Assembly (NCBI GenBank): GCA_910574835.1 | Contig: CAJTDE010000024.1 | Span: 1 to 64,000 of the forward strand | Direction: 5' to 3' | Length of the DNA stretch: 64,000 bases | From: Clostridia bacterium | GTDB taxonomy: Bacteria; Bacillota; Clostridia; Lachnospirales; Lachnospiraceae | Shown: positions 62,962 to 64,000 of the stretch, in pieces | How positions within the stretch are numbered: position 1 is the stretch's first letter | How the letters are laid out: each line of letters opens with the position of its first letter | Notes under the pieces: model-generated | Databases searched by the model: none | What the model saw: only the letters and a program-made list of their open reading frames with translations | What the model was told of the DNA's origin: nothing | Position numbers and translations under genes: made by a program

Positions 62962-63004
62962 ATTTCTTACAAAAGGATAGTGATATTTCTTACGGATTTC
63001 TTAC
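62962..63004 (-). promoter_or_regulatory. Direct repeats GTAAGAAAT upstream of the response regulator gene
   Basis: Three copies of GTAAGAAAT on the minus strand, beginning at 63004, 62993 and 62970. Two are 11 bases apart, one helical turn, as usual for OmpR-type dimers; the third is 23 bases further and lies next to a possible TATAAA -10 (62952-62947). Confidence 0.55.
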
Positions 63005-63029
63005 AATAAAAACTTTTTGGAAAAATGTG

Positions 63030-63539
63030 CTACCAAACCAGATGTACATCATCCTTATTAGTCGGGTTGACTGTAACGGTAACCTCCTCCATTCCCGGGG
63101 TGTCGAAAGATACAATCCGGCCCGCTTTCAGATTCTCAAGAAACAGATCCTTGGCTTTCATCATCAGTTCCATATCGTCTTCCTCCGAAACCCAGTGATT
63201 CAGCAAAACAACCTGATTATATTTCTCTTCCCACACGGCATGAGGCAATATCCGCTCTCCATTGTAGGTTACACGGAAACGGACCGTATTTTCCGGAATG
63301 GCTGGGTCTGTCAATACTTCCTCCTGTTTCCAATCGTACCAGCCTGCAATACAGGCGCTTTCTTCTCCCGGCTCGAACTTGACGTCAAAATTTTCCGTCC
63401 GCATATCCGTCTTTCCCAGAAGCTCTTTCCCTCCGTAGGACAGAGCGGAAAATTCCGTAATCAGGACGCCGGCGCCGATTCCTGTCAGCAGAACGCCGGC
63501 GCAGAAAACTGCGATTAATATTTTATGCATCTTTTTCAT
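63030..63539 (-). CDS. Unknown membrane-anchored protein
   Basis: A 169-residue protein with an N-terminal signal anchor (about 5-27) and an extracytoplasmic domain of about 140 residues with no recognised motif (one Cys). It starts at the ATG at 63539 with ATAGGAG 7 bases upstream; that ribosome binding site is part of a repeat fragment. It is downstream of the gene at 63550 with only 10 bases between and is probably co-transcribed. Confidence 0.6.
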   Translation of the reverse strand: MKKMHKILIAVFCAGVLLTGIGAGVLITEFSALSYGGKELLGKTDMRTENFDVKFEPGEESACIAGWYDWKQEEVLTDPAIPENTVRFRVTYNGERILPHAVWEEKYNQVVLLNHWVSEEDDMELMMKAKDLFLENLKAGRIVSFDTPGMEEVTVTVNPTNKDDVHLVW

Positions 63540-63549
63540 TCTCTTTCTC

Positions 63550-63972
63550 CTATCTATAGTCGCTGCGCGACGGCACTAAAGCTTCTGTTTCTTGCTCCAC
63601 TATTTCCTGTTTCTCTGTTTCCCGCTTCTCTGTTTCCTGCTCCTCTTTTTTTCTGCGCAGTATCAGGCTGTAAGAGCCGCAGCACAGAGCTCCCATGCAC
63701 AACATTCCGCCCAGGCAGATAAGCAGCATTCCCACCATCGGATAGCCCTGAGGCAAAAGTACCAATATGACCCCGACACCTGCCAGCGTAATCAGCGCCA
63801 TACCGCCGAAAAACAACGCCATAAACAGCCAGAGCAGATTCCAGAACAGGCGTATCCACCAGATGCAGAAGGCCGCGAACAGATCCCATGTCTTTATAAG
63901 TCCCCGAAGAAAGGCTGAGATCCATCCCCTTTTTCGTCTTTGCGCTATGTTCACGGTTTTCACTATATTCAA
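63550..63972 (-). CDS. Small membrane protein whose 3' end is made of repeat sequence
   Basis: A 140-residue protein with two hydrophobic segments (about 28-55 and 58-105), a Glu/Lys-rich tail (about 108-130) and no recognised family. The TTG at 63972 with AGGAGG upstream is the likely start. The last eight residues, VPSRSDYR, and the TAG stop are encoded by a family A repeat fragment; the stop overlaps the ribosome binding site of the next gene. The 5' neighbour lies outside the window. Confidence 0.55.
   Translation of the reverse strand: MNIVKTVNIAQRRKRGWISAFLRGLIKTWDLFAAFCIWWIRLFWNLLWLFMALFFGGMALITLAGVGVILVLLPQGYPMVGMLLICLGGMLCMGALCCGSYSLILRRKKEEQETEKRETEKQEIVEQETEALVPSRSDYR
63555..63581 (-). 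repeat. Fragment of the family A repeat inside a coding end
   Basis: TATAGTCGCTGCGCGACGGCACTAAAG matches the beginning of the family A unit (compare 31905-31931). It forms the end of the gene at 63550 and supplies the stop and ribosome binding site used by the gene at 63030. Confidence 0.8.
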
Positions 63973-64000
63973 ACTTCCCTCCTCTTTAGGCGTCTGCCGG

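Overview
The window looks like chromosomal DNA of an anaerobic, gut-type Clostridia, most likely a Lachnospiraceae (Bacillota). The evidence is the low-to-medium GC content, strong AGGAGG-type ribosome binding sites, an AUU-initiated infC in the infC-rpmI-rplT order, oxygen-sensitive Fe-S enzymes, an Mrp/NBP35 ATPase, and family pairs usual in that group (DUF6179/DUF6323, TIGR03915/TIGR03916, AAA-ATPase-like/PDDEXK_9). Most genes lie on the minus strand. No rRNA, tRNA, CRISPR array or prophage was seen. The only transposase is an ISLre2-type gene at the left edge with an abnormal C-terminus.

Layout. 0-11 kb: transposase, M23 peptidase, cold-shock protein, AsnA, two rRNA methyltransferases, endonuclease III, and three poorly characterised proteins, one with HEMEH and Cys pairs. 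11-21 kb: galactokinase, a polar amino-acid ABC importer, UppP behind a strongly folded leader, an aminotransferase, an HD hydrolase, homoserine dehydrogenase and a GH25 lysozyme. 21-26 kb: an M48 peptidase / TIGR03915 / radical SAM operon under a double LexA-like box, then DUF6179 and DUF6323. 26-35 kb: uracil permease, a large lipoprotein, Mrp ATPase, MATE exporter, TrkH-TrkA potassium uptake and DUF1653. 35-49 kb: an AAA/PD-(D/E)XK protein, an AI-2E family permease, an Lrp regulator, a three-gene sulfur operon (CoA-disulfide-reductase-like/rhodanese, AsrC-like sulfite reductase, YeiH exporter), a LysR regulator, two COG0523 GTPases and a small HTH switch. 49-64 kb: rplT-rpmI-infC with an attenuator leader, a hybrid histidine kinase, a MacAB-like ABC efflux operon, a C26 hydrolase, an M19 dipeptidase, a two-component system and two small membrane proteins.

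The non-coding DNA is unusually informative. At least two families of hairpin-forming repeats sit directly before start codons on the minus strand. About ten genes share a boundary motif ending in AATAGGAG or a close variant, which carries a stop codon and the Shine-Dalgarno sequence. In one case the repeat also encodes the last residues of the upstream protein. The most promising undescribed signals are the uppP leader (nested helices and a three-way junction), the repeat-borne ribosome binding sites, a CIRCE-like operator on a His-rich GTPase gene, and the LysR-type sites placed at about -65 and -45 of the sulfur operon. All functional calls come from reading motifs; no database search was run.
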